DNA of 35,091 nucleotides, taken from the NCBI GenBank assembly GCA_031277015.1, contig JAISLZ010000084.1, positions 1 through 35,091 of the forward strand, in the 5' to 3' direction. A model generated the notes under the pieces. It searched no databases and was not told the DNA's origin. It saw nothing but the letters and a program-made list of their open reading frames with translations. A program made the translations under genes and the position numbers. Source of the DNA: Eubacteriales Family XIII. Incertae Sedis bacterium. GTDB lineage: Bacteria; Bacillota; Clostridia; Peptostreptococcales; Anaerovoracaceae. This document shows positions 31,486 to 35,091 of the stretch, one piece after another (position 1 is the first letter of the stretch; the number at the start of each line of letters is the position of its first letter).

Positions 31486-34006
31486 AAGTGACCTTCCCGT
31501 CCCGGGCCGCAATCATGACAGCGCCCCCAAGATCGTTTCTGAATACCATTATACCACCGCTGTTCAACTTATCAAGAACCTCAGATGTAGGATGGCCGAA
31601 TGTGTTCTTGCCGACCTGAATCACCGCGGCGTCCGGAGCGACTGCCGCTAGAAAATCATCCGACGTCGAATACTTACTACCGTGATGTCCGATCTTCAAT
31701 ATCTTGGAGCGAAGCGCCTGAATGTCTTCGGTGAGAAGCGCCCTCTCCGCGTCCTCACCCGAATCGCCCGTCATAAGGGCCGTAACGCCGTCATAGTCTA
31801 TCTTCATGATAAGGCTGCTCGCGTTTTCGTCCCCCCTTCCCGCGTCCTCCTCCGCTGCCGATTGCAGATACTCGTCATTCGCCCTGCGTGGCGGGTAAAG
31901 CACATTCAGGCGTACGTCTTCCCCGAGAACCACCGCATCGCCCTGTACGATGTATCTCATACAGTCTTGGCCTACCCTGAGTACCGCAAGAATGTCATCC
32001 TCCCTCACAATATTCCCTTCATATATATAGACCTTGCCTACATCCATACGTTCGGACAGTTCGCACAGACCCCGCCAGTGATCCGTATGCAGATGCGTCG
32101 CAACGATACCGTCGAGACGTTTTACTCCATTTTTCAGCAAATATGGTAGTAAAACCTTTGCCCCAATATTGTAGTCCATGTTGCCGCCACCATCCACGAG
32201 ATAGTTTCTGCCGTCCGGCGTCCTGACATGCAGGCAATCGCCCTGTCCAACGTCAACGAACACAAAGGAACTCCTATCCTGACGACATACAGGACTGGCG
32301 AGGGAGAGCATCGCCGCGAGCGCGACTCCCGCGCATGCGAACGCGATCCGCCTGAATCTACGCCTCGCGAAAAGTAGCACCCTTGTTTCTGACATCATGA
32401 AAAAAAGTATGCCATAGAAGATGAAAACAAATTGAATAGGAGGGCTGACCACCTCGAAGCTCCCATATGGTATCGCGTCCGCGGCGCGTGTGAACCATAT
32501 GATCAATCCCGACATCGTGTCTTCACACCACGCACCTAAACGCAAGGCTACGTCTACCGCGCCTTCGAAAGTGCCGGGGCCACCCCAAGCAGGCATATAT
32601 CCCGAAAAGATGACCGACGCGCCGAGCGAAGCGGCATGTAGTATGAGCATGCACACCCCTGCAGGGAGGGCCCATCCCGCAAGGGCTATCACCGGAGGGT
32701 TGAGTACAAGGCCAGACAGGGACACGCTATTAAACTCATAAGCTATGACCGGCATCATGCCACATTGTATCACCATGACGGGCAACATTATATTCACGAC
32801 CTTTGACTTTATCTTATCAGCGATCCCATGGTTAATACGCATCTCGATATCCTTTCCCGACAGGGCCCTTCCCGTAAGTCTATCCCGGTAGCCCAGATAT
32901 TTGCCCGCGAGCGGGACCGCGAATGCGAGAAGCAACACGGCGAGAAACGAGAGCCTGAATCCGACGCTTAGAAGATCCAGAGGGTTCGCGACCAGCATGA
33001 CGAGCGCGGCGGCGCACGTCCCCGTGAGCAGGTCATACCTCATGCGAAGTATCTTCGACGCGAGGTGCAAGCCTATCATCGTGACGGCCCGCACTACGGA
33101 TGGCGAAAATTCCGACAATGCTGCGTAACAGATGAGGGCGATAGCCACGGTGGCGTAGACGGGCAGGGTCCGTCTCCTGCCGAAGAAGATGTTCAGGAAC
33201 GCGTAAACTATAGCCACATGGAGGCCGCTGACGCTGAGGATGTGCGCCACACCGTTCCGGCGAAACATATCGTAGCTTTCCTCGTTCATCTCCGATGAGC
33301 CACCGAACATCATCCCTGCAAAAAGTTCGTATTCTTCCCGAGGCATCAAAGGGCGAACAACGGAAAGAAATGAATATCTGAGCCTGCACAGAGCAGAATA
33401 CATATCCCATAGTGGCGATGCGAGTGAAGGGATGATGTCCACACCCCGGATATCACTCCTCACGATAACGCGTACTCCCTGAGTCTTCAGATACAGAGAG
33501 TAGTCGAACGTACCGGGATTGCGCCTGCCGGACGGAATTTCCACGATGCCGCTGAACTCTATCTTCCTACCGATGAAGTATTCCGGCACGAAACCCTCGC
33601 CACTAACATTCACCAGCACGTTCCTGTTTCCCATCCTCACGGTCAGGCTGCGATAGCCGGTGTCCTTTTCGCGGATTTTCAGAACGCGTCCACTCTGCAC
33701 GGGCATAGCGCCTGCCGCTTCGCCATCATCCATCGCACCTTCTACGTTGTTGTAGCGTGACACCGCGTATCTCTCTAGAGGGTCCTCGCGAGCGAGTTCA
33801 TGAGAGCAGTAGACTCCGCCCGCAAGCATGCAGCATATGAGGACAAATATGAATGTACGAGCGCGGAAAACGCATATGGCTAACGCGACAGCGCAGACTA
33901 GCCCTGCGATAAGGAATGCCCACGTACCTATGTGAAATATATACGCGCCTCCGATGCCGAACGCATAAGCAAAAGATATGGCGCAAAGAGGCCGTCTGAG
34001 CGGCAT
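31448..34006 (-). CDS. comEC: ComEC/Rec2 family DNA uptake channel with metallo-beta-lactamase domain
   Basis: About 852 residues from ATG 34006 (MPLRRPLCAISF), behind GGAAGGCGG. A GTG at 34021 is the alternative. Polytopic membrane protein: N-terminal helices and a soluble DUF4131 segment (to about 200), the competence domain with ARNxSGLHVAI-type motif seen as HILSVSGLHVAIV, a central block of helices, and a C-terminal metallo-beta-lactamase-like domain with VDVGQGDCLHVRT, YLVDGGGNMD and THLHTDHWRGL, and later TGDSGEDAE and KIGHHGSKYS. This full three-part form transports single-stranded DNA in competent bacteria. No other com genes are in the window. Confidence 0.93.
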   Translation of the reverse strand: MPLRRPLCAISFAYAFGIGGAYIFHIGTWAFLIAGLVCAVALAICVFRARTFIFVLICCMLAGGVYCSHELAREDPLERYAVSRYNNVEGAMDDGEAAGAMPVQSGRVLKIREKDTGYRSLTVRMGNRNVLVNVSGEGFVPEYFIGRKIEFSGIVEIPSGRRNPGTFDYSLYLKTQGVRVIVRSDIRGVDIIPSLASPLWDMYSALCRLRYSFLSVVRPLMPREEYELFAGMMFGGSSEMNEESYDMFRRNGVAHILSVSGLHVAIVYAFLNIFFGRRRTLPVYATVAIALICYAALSEFSPSVVRAVTMIGLHLASKILRMRYDLLTGTCAAALVMLVANPLDLLSVGFRLSFLAVLLLAFAVPLAGKYLGYRDRLTGRALSGKDIEMRINHGIADKIKSKVVNIMLPVMVIQCGMMPVIAYEFNSVSLSGLVLNPPVIALAGWALPAGVCMLILHAASLGASVIFSGYMPAWGGPGTFEGAVDVALRLGAWCEDTMSGLIIWFTRAADAIPYGSFEVVSPPIQFVFIFYGILFFMMSETRVLLFARRRFRRIAFACAGVALAAMLSLASPVCRQDRSSFVFVDVGQGDCLHVRTPDGRNYLVDGGGNMDYNIGAKVLLPYLLKNGVKRLDGIVATHLHTDHWRGLCELSERMDVGKVYIYEGNIVREDDILAVLRVGQDCMRYIVQGDAVVLGEDVRLNVLYPPRRANDEYLQSAAEEDAGRGDENASSLIMKIDYDGVTALMTGDSGEDAERALLTEDIQALRSKILKIGHHGSKYSTSDDFLAAVAPDAAVIQVGKNTFGHPTSEVLDKLNSGGIMVFRNDLGGAVMIAARDGKVTYAKDCATRFQDY

Positions 34007-34056
34007 GGCTCCGCCTTCCACGCGGAACAGCTCGTGACAACCACATCCCTAAGATA

Positions 34057-34084
34057 TTATTATATATTTTACAGGAATTGTCAA
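34057..34084 (-). promoter_or_regulatory. Promoter of comEC-holA
   Basis: Minus strand: perfect -35 TTGACA (34084-34079), then a very AT-rich stretch with TAATAA at 16 bp (34062-34057) and TATAAT at a short 14-bp spacing. Which -10 is used is unclear. Confidence 0.55.
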
Positions 34085-34134
34085 GCGCAAAACCCGGTAA
34101 GCGCTAAACTATTCGCCGGACAGCGTACCGTATC

Positions 34135-35091
34135 TCATCCGTAGCCGCCGTTCCATTTCAAGGCGAAGTAGTAGTTCAGCAGATAGCGACCGAGCAGTAT
34201 ATCATCGTCAGACGATACGGCGCCGCCATAATACGGATTGCCCGAAGACGACGATGACGTATAGGCTCCGACGATATGCGTGGCGACCGGCTCCGAAATC
34301 GCCGCACCCGAAACCGGCGGCACAGAATCGGGTGGTGTCGGCGGCGTTGGCTCGGGCGGAGTCGGCGTAGGTGTCGGCTTAGGCTCAGGCGTCGGTTCGG
34401 GGTCGGGCTTGGGCTTGGGCTTGTCTTTATCCTTGCCTTTGTCTTTCTCCTTCTCCTTATCGTCGTCATCCGATCCATCCGGATCGAAATCCTTATCCAA
34501 CTTTTTGTCGGGATCTATCGGGTACTTGCCGGGCTTGATATTGTGCAGGTTGCAGTAATATTTCGGCTTACTGCCGGATACAGAACTGCCGCCGTTCAAT
34601 GTATTGAAAGACTCCTTTTCGGTGTGCGGACACCATGGCGTGGCGAGATATCCGCTGTCCTCGCATATCGTAGCCGTAGTCCTTCCCGTGGTAACCTTAT
34701 TTGGCTTGGTCCCTTTGATAAAGTAATCCGACATACCGCTGACGCTACCTTTAATCACGTTGTCGGGCATTTTGGGGTATTCCCCCACCTTTCGACCATC
34801 CATCACCCGCGTCATGATCCGGCTCCACATGCGCGCGGCAGATGATGATCCTTCCGAGAGCTCAATATGAACGTCGTTGCCGATCCAAACCGCCATGGAG
34901 AACTTGGGTGTATTGCCCACAAACCAAGCATCGTAGTTGTCTGAGGTCGTACCGGTCTTGCCCGCAACCGGCACGCCGGATACGGAGGCCGCGCCCGCGA
35001 TGCCACGTGATACCGTCGTACGCAAAATATCATTCATAATGAAAGCCGTGCCTTCATCCATCGCTTTAGTTTTTTCCGTGGAACCGTCGAG
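34135..35091 (-). CDS. Class A penicillin-binding protein, C-terminal part (5' end outside the window)
   Basis: The frame is open to base 35091 (reading LDGSTEKTKAMDEG at the edge), so this is the C-terminal ~319 residues of a larger protein. The transpeptidase KTG box is AGKTGTTSDNYDAWFVG, followed by FSMAVWIGND and ARMWSRIM, as in PBP1A-type enzymes that cross-link peptidoglycan outside the membrane. After the domain there is a two-cysteine segment (CEDSGYLATPWC), then a charged Asp/Lys stretch and a Pro/Thr/Glu-rich run (coded by 34327-34470), and a Ser/Gly/Tyr-rich end. Such tails are common in Bacillota PBPs and may contact the wall. The stop is about 130 bp upstream of comEC. Confidence 0.9.
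   Translation of the reverse strand, partial: LDGSTEKTKAMDEGTAFIMNDILRTTVSRGIAGAASVSGVPVAGKTGTTSDNYDAWFVGNTPKFSMAVWIGNDVHIELSEGSSSAARMWSRIMTRVMDGRKVGEYPKMPDNVIKGSVSGMSDYFIKGTKPNKVTTGRTTATICEDSGYLATPWCPHTEKESFNTLNGGSSVSGSKPKYYCNLHNIKPGKYPIDPDKKLDKDFDPDGSDDDDKEKEKDKGKDKDKPKPKPDPEPTPEPKPTPTPTPPEPTPPTPPDSVPPVSGAAISEPVATHIVGAYTSSSSSGNPYYGGAVSSDDDILLGRYLLNYYFALKWNGGYG
34327..34470 (-). repeat. Low-complexity tract coding an Asp/Lys then Pro/Thr/Glu-rich tail
   Basis: Short degenerate repeats in the PBP gene encode DDDDKEKEK, KDKDKPKPKP and PEPTPEPKPTPTPTPPEP-type residues. The length is likely to vary between strains by slippage. Confidence 0.75.

Overview
The window looks like chromosome of an anaerobic, fermentative member of the Bacillota (Clostridia), with moderately high G+C judged by eye. 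Supporting signs are 4-hydroxybutyrate fermentation genes that closely resemble my recollection of the Clostridium aminobutyricum and C. kluyveri enzymes, purine-rich AGGAGG-type ribosome binding sites, TTG starts, CCA-encoding tRNA genes, and a holA-comEC pair. The exact family cannot be fixed from the sequence. Almost everything is on the minus strand. The plus-strand genes are one three-gene operon (8643-11860) and a small HypA-like gene (24017-24280).

Layout: (1) 1-2540: aroA (cut by the window edge) and aroB, preceded by a Met-Asp-His-Gln-Cys tRNA cluster with a strong promoter. (2) 2740-3164: a short ssb paralogue. (3) 3222-8076: a 4-hydroxybutyrate operon with order nifU-like, abfD, small CGGC protein, abfT, 4hbD. 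It lacks a succinate semialdehyde dehydrogenase gene. (4) 8077-8642: a 566 bp divergent control region with promoters, a palindrome, direct repeats and a possible structured leader. (5) 8643-11860 (plus): metallo-beta-lactamase-fold hydrolase, MFS transporter, short-chain dehydrogenase. (6) 11934-15106 (minus): a large flavin/Fe-S protein, a small zinc ribbon protein and a TetR regulator. (7) 15216-23781 (minus): two PCMH-type flavoproteins around a CCG-type Fe-S protein, a zinc alcohol dehydrogenase, and a Desulfovibrio Mop-like molybdenum aldehyde oxidoreductase. (8) 24017-30261: a HypA-like protein without its zinc ribbon (plus), and a NuoE/NuoF/NuoG-like set whose NuoG-like subunit carries an inserted GltD/NfnB-type flavin domain. 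(9) 30391-35091: holA, comEC and the C-terminal part of a class A penicillin-binding protein.

How the parts may fit (inference): the central block is a catabolic island. A substrate enters through the MFS carrier and is opened or oxidised by the hydrolase, SDR, alcohol dehydrogenase and flavoproteins. The resulting aldehyde is oxidised by the Mo enzyme, which passes electrons to the diflavin/Fe-S partner. The 4-hydroxybutyrate operon then makes crotonyl-CoA. The NuoEFG-like complex would balance NAD(P)H and ferredoxin. An identical 12-bp element (TGAATTGATTCA) just downstream of the promoters of the plus-strand operon and of the 23.8-15.2 kb operon suggests one regulator, possibly the local TetR protein, controls both.
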